Assembly (NCBI GenBank): GCA_027886175.1
Contig: JAJNNQ010000004.1
Span: 19,105,501 to 19,169,500 of the forward strand
Reading direction: 5' to 3'
Length of the DNA stretch: 64,000 bases
Origin: Phylloscopus collybita
Lineage: Eukaryota; Chordata; Aves; Passeriformes; Phylloscopidae
Made by a program: the position numbers and the translations under genes. A model generated the notes under the pieces. It saw only the letters and a list, made by a program, of their open reading frames with translations, did no database searches and was not told where the DNA came from. Shown piece after piece: positions 38,401-49,926 of the stretch; positions within the stretch are counted from its first letter, which is position 1, and the number at the start of each line of letters is the position of its first letter.

Positions 38401-41400
38401 AAAAGCTAAGCAGTTAATGCCATTCCACATTACTTTTGGTAGCCACAGGATCACAGAGGGGTAAAAAGTTCAAGCTCAATCCAGCGGACCGACTCCTTCC
38501 TGCGAAAATAGCCAATTTAGGGCTATTATGAGAAAATAACTTTCATTAAGCTTTCATCATTTGTAGTCTACTACAGACCATCTCAGCTTTCTAAAATGTC
38601 AACATCTAAAAGTATCATCATTCTTCATTATGCTGGAGGGGGGAAAAAATAGATCAAATGGAAAGGAAGAACTATCACTTTCAGATAAGCAGAGAACGCT
38701 GAGGGTAATTCCACAGTGAAAATGAGGAGCTAATGCTTTAGCACTTACACAGACTCTAACCATTTATAATAATAGAAGCAAGAAGATACTTGCATAAAAA
38801 TGTGCCTATATTTGATTGCATCTCTCTTCTGCCATCATGCACGGGGGCCTTGACAGGCTGTCATTTTTGTTCTGGTCAAGGGCTAGGCCACCATTTGTCA
38901 CCCAGGACTGGCCAGGCAATGCTTAGGAAAGAGTTTTGAACTCACTGCACAACAAACAGAGCCAGTTTGAAGCATTACTGGACCCTGATTTCCAACTGGA
39001 TATGGTTAAACCAGTAAGTTCCATGAAAGATCCCCTACTGCAGGCTCAGTGTTCATATGATAGCCACTGAATGGCTGAAAACTGCAATGAAATGTACTAA
39101 CAAAAGTCAAAAATCAGAGATTGCTTCACACTATCTGGGATAAATCATAGTAGTTAAGCTGTTGATCCACAAGGATGTGAATGCTAAATGAAACGACAGA
39201 GAAGAGGAGAGGAAAGGAGGAACAAACTATTTTGAACAGAAACAACACTGAAGTGATTCCTGCTCAGGACTCAGTCCTTCCCATCAGTTCTCGCTGACCA
39301 GTGAAATCACTTGTAAGAACAAGACTGAGAAAACACCCAATCCCTAAAAAAATCTTCCTGAAACTTTTAAAATTAATTCAGCCAACTTTGTGCAATGCAG
39401 AAGAATTTAGAAAAAAGTCAATCCCCACTGATCTACAAAAGTTTTAAAATCCTACCTCCAAATAATTAATACTTAACATTTTCCTGAGTAGGGACGATGA
39501 CAACAGACAGGGACTGAGTTTTTACTTTCATTAGCCACTCAAACCATCAAAATCTTTCCAAAGATCTTCTAGCATCTAATATTTGAGTTCACACAAAATT
39601 TAAGTCCATCCATTTAGAGTTATTCAAATGCAGGGTGTTTGGTTGTTACATTGTGTGATATACCTCAGCTTCAGAAGTATATTGCTGTAAAATAGAAAGA
39701 GAGCCTTTTGGAAAATTTTCCACTACAAATCCTCCACTAAGCTTTAATGCTGTTTGATGCAAGGAGACTTATTTAGGGTATTAAAGATCTGTCTGTTGGA
39801 AAGATAACTTTAAATTTCAAACTTTAAGTATTCCTCAAACTCTATAACTAATACCTCCATTTAAGAAAACCTCAAGATTATGCCAATTCTATGACTATTT
39901 TGTAAAGCCGAAGGAAAGGTTTAAATATTCACTCAAGTGCCAATCACAAATCCGGGCTGATCCACCCAGGAAAAGGATTTCCTAAACCAGTTTCCCTTCA
40001 GTTATCCTGGAGATGTAGCTCTCAGCCCATGGGTTCAGCTGCTTGGGATCCAAGGCTTATCTTGGATGCAGCATGGCCAGGTGACCTCAGCTGAGGTTTC
40101 TGAGGAAATTGAGAAGTTGTTGGGAGGAAGGTGGGATGAAAGAAGCTGGAGTCAAGAAAAGAAGAGAAAAGCAGGGTGAGATGGTAGTTACTGTAGACTC
40201 AAGGGTAGAAGAGGAAAAACACTGATACAGAAAGGTATAAAACCTGAAGGGAAGTGGGGAAGGGAGACAAAGGGGTAACGAACTTGAGAGATGGCAGCTC
40301 ACTCCCAGTGTGCTTTAGTTTGTCCCAACAGCAGAGGTGCCCTTCCCTATCCAGCTGCTGACTGGCCAGGAGAGCCTCACACTTAGACCAAGGATATTTT
40401 TGAGATTCATAAAAGTCTTCTGAAAAAAAAAAAAGTTACTCACAGGTAAAAATGTGGGAACTCAAGACAATTCTCAGCAATCTGTTCTGTGAAATTCAGA
40501 ATAAGAAGTAGCTTTCTCTTTATATTTTAGCTTGATTAGGCTAAAGAGCATCTTCAAAAGTGTTTCCAACAGGGAATGACTTGGACACTGAAGAGGGAGC
40601 TGGGTTTCCATACTGAGTGGCCAAAGAAGAATATCACAGAATGACCTTCTTTCGTGACTGGGATCTGAACACGAAGCTTTATTAATTAAAATTACATTTA
40701 AATTTAATGTTTTCTGGATCTATTTGGAAACAAAGGGAAGTGTTTTCAGCATGCTTTAATTCCTTGGGTTTCAGATCTCCCTAACTCATGAGTCAGATTC
40801 AATTTAGGGATACTGTAAAGGTCCTGGAGGGGGAGCTCACATTTGCCACCATAGTTTCATTTAAAAATTAACCCATTTTATATTATTTTAGGATGTTATT
40901 CTGCATAGAACTGCACTACACAGAGCAATCTATCTTACCTACAGCAAAGGGAGTTTTCTTGACAAGCAAGAAATGCTAACAATTATTTTGCTATGCACTG
41001 GGTTTGCAGGAATGCTCAAACTGTTGTCCTCTAATCTGAATTGTCATCATTCATGGGAAGTTTTATCTTGAAACATTAAACACTTAAGACTGCAAGACAG
41101 TAATGTTTCACTTCAGCTGCCTGCTCCTCTCTGCTGGTTAGATGAGCAGTCAGCAGTGCTGCAAACACATTCCTGTTCTAACATTCTGGAGGGGGGAAAT
41201 GGCCATTTCTCAGCCAGGGTAAAGCATATGCATTTGTTTAGCTTTTTGTCTGTTAACAAAGAACATTAATTATAAAATCTCTCACCAGTTCATTTAATCA
41301 AATGCAATCTGGTCTCTGATCACTTGAACGCATAATCAGCCTCACCCTTCTGCCTGCTTGAGAATTATTGATTTTGTCTCTCAAGCCCAGTAGAGGTCCA

Positions 41401-44400
41401 GGTGATGCAAATAATAATTACCAGAGCTAATGCGATTATTGCATGTGAACTGATTACTATAATTAGGATGTGTTTGTTTGTATTAAAAGGAAAAGTAAAT
41501 TGCCTTGCAGGTTTTAAGGAAAAAAACAATAACAACAAATCTGTAGTTGCAATTATACAATCCTATATTAAATTATGGCAAGAAATCTACTGTCTGCACA
41601 AAGTTAAAATATTCTTTTCTAAAGAAGTTATATTCAGTAACACGCTGTTAGGAATAAAATATCCAAGAAAGAGAAGAAAATGTTGTATATACACCTTCCC
41701 CATGAATGATATTGGATGAGGTATCTGTCTAAATTACTGACATAAATAATTTTCCTCTTCCAACAGATATTATTTCTTAAATCACTCCTTCTGTATATTA
41801 TGTTTTAATGCCTTGGATAAACCCCAAGCATCTTCAATTGTGTTATACCTTGCTGTTCAGAGAGAACCATGGGATGTTTTTAGGCATTACTACTGAAGGA
41901 TCAACACCAAAAAAAATCTGAATAATGAAGTTGTACACAACATATTATACTAAGAATGGAACATAAAAGAGATTGGCCCAGGACACACTCCCACACACAC
42001 CCAGAGGATAAACCAGTGTCCCATAAGCATTTTATACACAGGGTTTTGTAATCCCATGCAATTTATCAAACAACAAACTCAGCAGAGAACTGTGAAAAAT
42101 GGCAATAGGAAAAGAGATTTCATTACACTCTGCGTTGCTCATTTTGGAGGCAGGAACACTCCCCCAGCCAGGGTGCTGAAAAGTGCCCTCAATCACTAAG
42201 GATTTGACTTGGCAAAATGACCGATGGCTCCACTGGGCTGAAAAATTTGCTCATGCCTTGGATGTATTCTCTAAAGTGCCTCAGGTTTACAGCAACCCAT
42301 CCAATTTTAGCACACAGGAAGAAATTCTGCTGTTGTATTAAGCTGCTCGTGTGTGTGTTCAAGAGATTTCAAACGAGAGACAATGGAAGTGAGGGGGACA
42401 GCAAAAGAGAGGAGGCTCAGGCAGTGCTGGAGCCTGATCTGCAAAGTGATGACAAAGCTGCTTCCTTTCTCCCACCATGTCTTTATCTTGTAAGATTATA
42501 AGTTAGCTGGAGAATGGCCTTTCTTTTGCTTGCTTTGCATGTCTATAGTGTCTGATATAATTAAACACTTATTCAAAGCTTCTCAATGCTTCTGCAATAC
42601 TGATAATATGCAATCATAAATAAATTATAATGAATTAGAAAAAAAAATTGCATCAAAATAGGAATTGAAAATTAGGTTTTTTGACTTTTTTTTTTTCCAA
42701 CTGTGCCATTAACAGTGTTTTCAAGTACAGCAACAAGAGCTAGAGGATACGACTGTGTACTTCCAAAACAAGTGGAGCTGTTCCGGTCCTTGAATTTTTA
42801 ATGGTCATTTCTATAAGTGATTAGCAGGAAACATTAGGAAAAAAAAAACAAACAAAACAATGAAATATTAACATACTTCTAATATTATTAGAGAATCACC
42901 AAATGTTTCCAAATAACTGAAGATATTGACTGAATAATATAGCGAGGACATAAATCTCCTAGGAGCTGAGATTTTTTGTTGACTTCACAGCCTGAGTTCC
43001 ACTTTTCGAGGACAGAGCACTTCAACCAAAGACTTTTTTCCCTCCCAGAAAACTTGCATTTAGTGTCTGGAAACTTTTCTATTTTGTCTATTCTCACAGA
43101 AGGAGGAGAAGGGTGAAAATATGTCTAAGAGGAAAGCAGCCTAAAAACATATGAAGACTTCCACTCAAGTTTAGGTGCTGTTCTCCACCTTCAGTACAGG
43201 AACAGAACATTGCAATTCCTGTAGAGAATGGAGAGGTTGTTCTTGGAGAAAATGACTCTTAATCTGCTCACTCATGGCTATGAAATTTCACTGCAGCTTT
43301 GGATAAAGTTGTATTATTTTTTCCATTATAGTCTTATATTCCTAAATGAATATACAAGAAAGGATAAGCATTTCCTCCTCTTCTTTGTTGTTTAGCTATT
43401 CCTTTGTACAAAAGACAAGATGTATGACCTTACAGGAAAACATATTTTATTTAAATGGAAAGGTGATTAACCTAAAGGAGAAAGGGAAACATGCAGACAA
43501 TAAAGAAAAATATCCATGCAACACACAGCTGCAGATTTTTCTGGGGAAAATATTGCCATTTTCTAAGAATCTCTGATGGTTGTGTGTCTGTTTGATACAG
43601 CTGATAGCAGAGAGAGCAGGGACTAAAGCAGAAAGCTTGTTCTTATTTTATACACTAAATGTTGGAAAATAAAGTGTACATGTTAAAATCTAGCACTGTA
43701 CTCCAAAGGGAATTGCAAGCGTGTGCCACAGCCCTCTTGTCAAAGGAATATAAACAAAACTAATTAGCCGAATGATGTTTTCATTGTAAATTTTGTCAGG
43801 AAGTCATTTAAAGCTGTTTTCACAATAATACATTCAAATCTGTGGAAAACTCGGCTCTCCCAGTTCATTACCACTGCAGCTGACAGGGCTGCATGTTTGG
43901 GATATTCATTACCTCTAATGAATGCAGGGATCTCCTGCACTGATTCACACATCTCACCCTGCAAGGGATCCCTTCCCTTTCCAGTGGCAATTTTCATCTA
44001 CATTCATCAGCAAAAGCAGCACTCAGATATATGAAATAGATATATTTCAGATATATGTCCAGATAACAGAAGGAAAAATTGCTTTAAAGCTTGGCTCTAC
44101 TTTGTCATATTTATATGCAGAAGCAGCTAAAGCACATACTGACCACAGCACAACTCAGAAACTTATCTAAGAAACTGTGGAGAAGGTAAATCATAAGAAA
44201 GACAAGATAATACTTGAATTAAAAGCTGAGCTGTATTTCTTGATAAGTAAGAAGCAGGTACTGAATCAGGCTATGTACATTTACCTTAATTAACAGCAAC
44301 CTGACCCAGCAAGGGCTGTGTTCCCATGTCTGATTAAGTCACAGGCACCATCTTAGTAGGTCTACTCCATCAGGAAAAGGCACTGTGCCACAGGTTTAGT

Positions 44401-44569
44401 GTGCAGAATTTCTGCCAAAAACCTGAAGAGAGTGTTCTTGCTCAATTACAGCCTTATCTGTCTGTCTCAGTTTCCATTTTCCTGCAGCCCCCAGTGGTAT
44501 TTTAGCTGTTAGACTGTGTTGGGGTGCTCTTACCAGTACCCATACCTGAGCACACAAAATTAGAGGCAG
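35467..44569. other. Non-coding DNA, no recognised gene
   Basis: 36210-36560 is a GC-richer patch with a (CTG)n run near 36344-36358 and open frames in two plus-strand phases and one minus-strand phase; I recognise none. 37.2-40.0 kb is plain AT-rich sequence with no long frames. 38350-38364 is a short poly-A run. The enhancer-like stretch at 41220-41500 is listed separately. Confidence 0.6.
41220..41500. promoter_or_regulatory. Enhancer-like AT-rich element with POU and homeodomain motifs
   Basis: This stretch lacks simple repeats and is packed with homeobox-type words: GCATATGCAT (41224-41233), ATTAATTA (41266-41273 region), the perfect octamer ATGCAAAT (41405-41412) immediately followed by TAATTA (41415-41420), then TAATGCGATTATTGCAT and ATAATTAGG. 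This combination is common in vertebrate developmental conserved non-coding elements. Conservation itself cannot be seen from one genome, so this is an inference from motif density. Confidence 0.4.
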
Positions 44570-44987
44570 TGATGCCTTGAGAGGCTGCCTGGAACAGAGG
44601 GTAGACAGTTAAAGGAATGAAGTAGGTATTTATTAAAAGGCCTTTAAAGGACACACTTTGGGCTGTACAATAGCCCAGAGTACAGGATGGACACCTGGTC
44701 ATGAGCTTTCACACTTTTATATGTTTTGATCCATTTACAGATTGGAGTTAGTTGTCCAATTACAGCTCCAGGTTACGAAGTCCCATCCTGCCAGGTTGCT
44801 CTCCTCAATTCTTTTTTGTTTGCACTTTTTGGGCCTGAAGCTGCAATGATGTCCTTGGTTCTGGGGCTGAAAAAGGATTGTTTTGTTTGACTACACTATG
44901 AGGAGAACTTGCTCGCACTTTATATGAAATTCAGAGTTATGTACCCATGCAGTACAGAATCTGGAAAATATGAAAGCTGAAACTTCA
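44570..44987 (-). mobile_element. Probable solitary avian ERV LTR (right boundary tentative)
   Basis: Read on the minus strand this has LTR architecture: a TATAAAAG box (44721-44714), an AATAAA signal (44634-44629) about 80 bp downstream, then a U5-like segment ending in GGCATCA at 44570. The segment 'aataaatacctacttcattc' followed by 'ctctgttccaggcagcctct' is, to my recollection, the kind of 3' end found in avian ERVL-class LTRs. The left flank reads GGCAG (44565-44569) and a tentative right flank GGCAT (44988-44992), possibly a diverged 5-bp target duplication. That would put the 5' end at a TGAAG start near 44987. No internal retroviral coding sequence is visible on either side. The right boundary could be off by 100 bp or more. 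Confidence 0.58.
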
Positions 44988-45760
44988 GGCATCCGCAGCA
45001 GCCAATGTCCTGGAGAGCAGAGCTCTTTCCCCACCTCTGAGCAGGACTTGCTGCCTTCTAAGGGAGCTGCAGCATGGGAATGCAAATTTTCTAAATGGTA
45101 CAGCTGCTTAGCAAAAACTAAAAGAAAAAAAAAATCACCTTGAGTGTTTTGTAGTTGTTTACATTATATTGAGGGTTAGCTGAATTCAGACTTAGGACAG
45201 CTTCACACTCTCATAGAAGGGGCCAACATTCTAAGACAAAAGTAATTTTGAAATTACTGGAATGCTGTGGGGACAGAAGAAAAAAAACCTACAGTGGCAC
45301 TTCTAGTTATGAAAAGATCACTTCATAAATCCTTCTTCTTAGTAGCTTATAATAGAAGCCTATAAATTAGCACAAAACCAAAACTAACATAAGTCCATTT
45401 TTCTTGCAATTCCCTCCTTAAACAGAATATTGCCTTGGAGAATGAAATAATAAGTGATATACATAACTTTATAATCCTCTAACTGTGATCCATATCCCTC
45501 CCTCTGGTCAGATACTTAAATAAAATGTGAAGAGGAATCACTTCTTAAAGAAGATGCATTTTTCCCAGCTGCCACATACCTCCAAAGTTGATTTTGCAGA
45601 AGTAATGAACGATCTCCTCAGGGCTATCCATTTATTTACATAAAACAGTCACGTCTCGCAGCCTTTGTAAAGGAGGTCTCCTAAAAGTTCCTTTCCCAAG
45701 ATAATATTCACTGAGCAACGGTGATTTAGTGATTGTTAACATCCTACAGACAAGCTTATA

Positions 45761-45777
45761 TTTCTCTCTCTCTCTCT
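45761..45777 (+). repeat. (CT)n run
   Basis: About seven CT dinucleotides after TT. Confidence 0.88.
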
Positions 45778-46132
45778 AAAAGGCCTGGATTTCTTCCACA
45801 GGTGGGACAAAACTTAATTCTTTCTTTTATTGTCATAAACCCAGCACTGTCCCTGCTCTCTATTTCAGCCAGCACAGGGACAAGTGCTGTTCGTTACAGC
45901 CCTTCAGCTGAAGGAAATCTCAGAGGCATTTCCCACCACCTTCTTCATTCATCTATTTGTTTGGAAAGCTTACCTTCATATTTTTTACCATCTTTTTTTT
46001 TTTTTCCTCATTAAAATTTAACATATTAAAGACATTCATCCACTTAACACAAATGAAAATACAAGTTTTTGACCTGCACAAAGATGTTTAAAAAAGTCAG
46101 GCTCAAAAACCTTTAAATTTATTTGAATTGGG

Positions 46133-46229
46133 TTACTCTACACTAGAAACCCATTCAACTAAATGCTCTTTTGTATATATATTTTACAAACAAAGTTCAG
46201 AAAATTCTTATTCTATGTTTATTTCAGGA
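46133..46229 (+). repeat. Dispersed repeat of unknown family, copy 1
   Basis: About 95 bp that aligns by eye with 49832-49926. Shared words in the same order include 'ttactct', 'agaa.ccca.tcaactaa', 'atttta' and 'tcagaaaattc', then a shared T-rich segment ending in CAG. I do not recognise the family. The pair could be remnants of an old transposable element or a local duplication. Confidence 0.55.
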
Positions 46230-46954
46230 TTAGCTGGTTAGCATGTTAAAAACAACTTCTTACAATTGTTTAAGGTCCCCACTAGCAGAGAATGTACTAT
46301 GATTACAAGAATTTCTGGAATTTATGCTTGCAACTCTGTATAAACAAAAAAAAAAATGCAAACAGGCACTAATATACCAAACATAATGGGTCTGAGTTTC
46401 CTGGATCACTTCAAGATTCTTTTCTTCTTCAGTTTTTTTTTTTCCCATCATAGTTTTAAATTCTCCTTAGTTTATTTCCAGATTAAATGTTTTTATAAAA
46501 ATCTCACCATCTGCAACTCTCATCTCCAGAAAGGAAGCTAAATTTGTTTGTAAAAACAGGATCCCTTCTGAGGATTTGAAAAGGAATTGAATACATAGAA
46601 AATTAGGGAGAAACATACCTGTTCCAGGGGAACAAAAATAAAATAAAAAAAAAAAAATACATATTCTTGTTTATTGAACTCAAACCTATTTTTAACTGGG
46701 GAGATTAAAAACTGATTTTCAGCACCATGGGAACTGCAGGATGCAAAAAGAAAAGGCAAAACAAGGAGCACTTTATGTCTGGTTTTGCTCTGAAGGGAGC
46801 AAGTTACAGGCACCAGGATGACTGAGTACGAAAGACAAAATGAATTATGGAAAGTAGGGGAGATATAATAAATATTAAAATAAAAGTGCCATGCATTGTA
46901 TCTGTACAGACTTGTGTTGTGTATGCCCTATTTAGGGTTCAGGTTTCCAGTCAT

Positions 46955-46956
<2 letters not shown>

Positions 46957-47001
<45 letters not shown>
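46957..47001. repeat. (AT)n microsatellite joined to poly-T
   Basis: About 30 bp of pure AT dinucleotides followed directly by 16 T and CCCC. Confidence 0.95.
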
Positions 47002-47558
47002 CCCCTCTGTAAAAAGGCAGCTCAGGAAACCTGTCAGGCTGATTGGGCTGAGCTGCCAAGAACTGCAAACTCTGACTTGTATTTCAAACCATTTTACAAC
47101 ATTGACCACAAGCAGATGGCAAAAAATGGCAACACTGATTCTGGCTAGAGAGGTCTTGGAACTGAAGAACGGTGCAGGTCACAGAAACATGGGGGAGAGC
47201 ACAAGAGAGGCTTTCCCTGACAAAAACTAACTCTGAAAGGACAAGCTGTTGTGCAAACTGCATCCACTGACCAGTGGGAATTCATCCAGCCCAGGAAAAA
47301 AATGCCCTTAGGCCTTCAGAGGTTCTGCAGCCACAAAAAATCTCCACTTATTGTACTAAAACCACATTCTTTATGCAGCTGAGCTTGGACCACATGTGAT
47401 TTCCTCTGCTAATTGGTTTGGCATCTTCCCTAACAGGGGAAAAATTGCCTTACAATTTAAAGATTCTTCAAAGAGATTTTATCCAGATCTGGACATAGCC
47501 AGTTTATTGCAAGATCCACTGGCAGTTTTTTCATTAAAAAGTCTACCAGATTTCTTTG

Positions 47559-47587
47559 TCTCTCTCTCTTTTTTTTTTTTTTTTTTT

Positions 47588-47618
<31 letters not shown>

Positions 47619-47640
47619 GTTTGTTTTGTTTGTTTTTCCT
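47559..47640. repeat. CT run plus long poly-T and TTTG tract
   Basis: A (CT) run, then T runs of about 19 and 28 separated by GG, then TTTG units. On the minus strand this is a long A-rich tract about 310 bp downstream of the candidate stop codon at 47952. Prone to length error in assembly. Confidence 0.9.
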
Positions 47641-47679
47641 TAATCTTACAAAATAATTTACAAGCTCATGTATGTACAT

Positions 47680-47721
47680 GTGTAGGTCATGATATTTGAC
47701 GTGTAGGTCAAAATGTTTGAG
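47680..47721 (+). repeat. 21-bp tandem duplication with AGGTCA half-sites
   Basis: Copy 1 is at 47680-47700 and copy 2 at 47701-47721; 17 of 21 positions match. Each copy starts GTGTAGGTCA, which contains AGGTCA, the nuclear-receptor half-site consensus. If the minus-strand exon is real, this lies in its 3' UTR. Confidence 0.8.
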
Positions 47722-47951
47722 CCTGACTGACTGAAGGAACACGATGGAATTTACATTGAACCATTAGCACTTGAACATTACTGTGTTTCTCCTTATGTTT
47801 CTCCACTACAACAAACCAAAACATCCCAGAAATAATAAAGGTGTTTGATTTCTAAATTCAGCAAATGAAATCTCAGAACAGCAGAGATTGCACATGACAG
47901 AAGTCACCAATAAGGAAAATGCATTAAGTTTTTAAGACAAATTGCTCAAGG

Positions 47952-48148
47952 TTAGGTAATTTGCTTTAGAGAAGGAACATCTGTATTATCACTGGGACCA
48001 AGTCCTCGTTGTGTGGTCATCTGTACAAAATACTCAGCCACCTCATCTCCAATGAACATTTTATCTTCCAGACTAAATTCATTATCTTTAGCACTGACCA
48101 GTCCTCTTGGTCTGACCTCTTGTTCTTCTCCTTTAATGCCCTGCTCAC
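47952..48148 (-). CDS. Candidate terminal coding exon with a collagen-like start; gene not identified
   Basis: Read on the minus strand, a pyrimidine-rich tract ending in CCCCTAG (AG at 48150-48149) is followed by an open frame of 64 codons ending in TAA at 47954-47952. If the preceding exon supplies a G, the first codon is Gly and the frame begins GEQ-GIK-GEE, three Gly-X-Y triplets. A non-collagenous tail follows, rich in Glu/Asp, including the segment EFSLEDKMFIGDEVAEYF. A second possible acceptor 8 nt downstream (GAGCAG/GGC) would start on an intact Gly codon in the same frame. An AATAAA on the minus strand at 47508-47503, about 450 nt past the stop, could be the poly(A) signal. No second Gly-X-Y exon was found up to 64000, so the last intron would be long. 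Seen: frame, splice-like context, stop. Inferred: collagen family. The frame is only about 76 codons between stops, so chance remains possible. Confidence 0.42.
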
Positions 48149-48580
48149 CTAGGGGAGAAGAGAAAGCTGAATGACTCTAGTCCAACTGCTCCCTTTCCAT
48201 CTTCCCTTTCTTCTCCCAGACCCTTTTTTTTCCAGCTGACAGACTATCTCCTTTAGAAGCAGAAGTTACATGTCCTTCCCAACTTCACAAATGTCCAAGA
48301 ACAACCGAGTGAGTCAGTCTAATTGAATTACTTTGTTTTTTTCTGTATGTTTTTTTTCTGTAAGTATGTTAAGTTGCAAGCCTTTGTTTTGCTATTATAA
48401 CCTCAGGCTACAGTAAATGAATTCTCTGCTACCTTTGAAGGGAGAGATAAAGTAAAATTCCCCAAGTGCAAAATCAAGCAGAGAAGAAAGCCTCATCTGG
48501 TTTGCTTGAAATATACATCTTGTCCTGCTTTTCCTTTAATGTTTTCTTTTATGATGAGAATCAGTGAAGGGCAGGTAAAG

Positions 48581-48605
48581 GGTTTTTTTGTTGGTTTTTT
48601 TTTTT
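48581..48605. repeat. Short G/T run
   Basis: GGTTTTTTTGTTGG followed by a T run; a minor G/T member of the tract family. Confidence 0.75.
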
Positions 48606-48675
48606 CTTCCTCTCCTACAACCACCAGTTTATTACAAAAACATATTGATGACTGCAAACCATTGTAACTCCCATT

Positions 48676-48723
48676 AATCCACTTGTTTACATCAGATCAA
48701 TCCACTTATTTATGTGTCAGATC
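48676..48723 (+). repeat. Two-copy tandem duplication, 23/25 bp
   Basis: Both copies begin AATCCACTT and end TCAGATC; they differ by three substitutions and a 2-bp indel. It lies just left of a 27-T run (48778-48804). Confidence 0.75.
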
Positions 48724-48777
48724 AGACAAAAGTTGGGTTTCTTCTTTGACTTCCCACACTGCTAACATTTTAACATC

Positions 48778-48804
48778 TTTTTTTTTTTTTTTTTTTTTTT
48801 TTTT
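48778..48804. repeat. Poly-T run (27)
   Basis: The longest uninterrupted T run apart from 47.6 kb; no associated element recognised. Confidence 0.95.
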
Positions 48805-49831
48805 GAGCATACCTATGAAGCAAGAGCCTCCTGTGGTTACCTTGTTGATTCTGGGTTCTTTTCTCTTCAGCTGTGCAGTCTGGCTGGCATTGGGTTGAAA
48901 CTAATGAAGAATGATTTTTAAATTGCCAATATGTCATTATTTAAGACAAATACTTAAGACCAAACCAGGTCTCTGCTCTCAATCACTCATTTTGCAGCCC
49001 AAAACTGCTCCAACCACTTAAAACTGCCTTGACATGTGGAAGCATTTGCAAATGCCCACAGGCATCCAGAGAGTTCCTCCCCAGATCAAACTAAATCTCA
49101 GGCAACAAAACAGCTCTTTTTTAATAGCAGCCACTCTCTAATCAATCCTTAACACCCCCACACCATCAGAGCTCCCTCCACAACCCATCTGGAAAAAATA
49201 AGAACATATATTCCTTTAGGTTATAATAAGAGATCTGATAACTTCCAAGCTAAGGGGTGAAGTTCACATAATTAAGGAAGTAAACGTCAATGCTTCAAAA
49301 CTCAGAACCAGATTTTTATTTTTAATTTCTTTTTTTTTTTTAATGTAGAATAGTTTTGTACTTGTGTTCAGAAAACAAATGCTATTGTTTACACTTGAAA
49401 ATCCCCATGTAAGAACCCAATGCACCTGAAACAAGCAATTTCTGAAGCCTTAGCAAATGTGGGGTGTTGTGAGATGCATCTGAACAACTTCAAAACAACT
49501 GAGAGTCTGAGTGGATCACAGACAACAACCTGGGAAATGTTTTTTTACTTTATAAAACATGAAGCTTTCCCATCCTGGGAGAATGACACAATGATGCTGT
49601 GCTAATGAAGGCAATTAGAAGGCACAAACAGTGACCATTTATTGGAGGAAAAATGAAAATTCCCAATATATATGTATGAGTGGAGTCACACAGTGTTAAA
49701 CTGGGCAGATTACACATCAGAAGTGCAACAAATCATTATCTACCACAAGCAATATCATGTGATTTCCCAATAATATTTTGCAATATTAAAGATCTTTATA
49801 TTTTCTTAGAATCAGATATGAGAGCTTGTAT

Positions 49832-49926
49832 TTACTCTCCCCAGAAGCCCACTCAACTAAGCATTCTTTTTTTGCCTATTTTAAAAGCAGAGCTCAGAAA
49901 ATTCATGTTTTATTTTGAGCTCAGAA
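49832..49926 (+). repeat. Dispersed repeat of unknown family, copy 2
   Basis: Partner of 46133-46229, in the same orientation and about 3.7 kb away. It contains 'gaagcccactcaactaagca' and 'gagctcagaaaattcatg'. Roughly two thirds of positions appear identical, with one small indel near the left end. Similarity fades outside this core. Confidence 0.55.

Larger units (their letters stand above)
44993..47558. other. Non-coding DNA right of the LTR
   Basis: Holds a (CT)n run, a T11 run near 46000, repeat copy 1 at 46133 and the TA microsatellite at 46957. No coding sequence recognised. Confidence 0.6.

Noticed and set aside
46930..46945. TTTAGGGTTCAGG, telomere-like
   Set aside because: Only one TTAGGG unit; no array.
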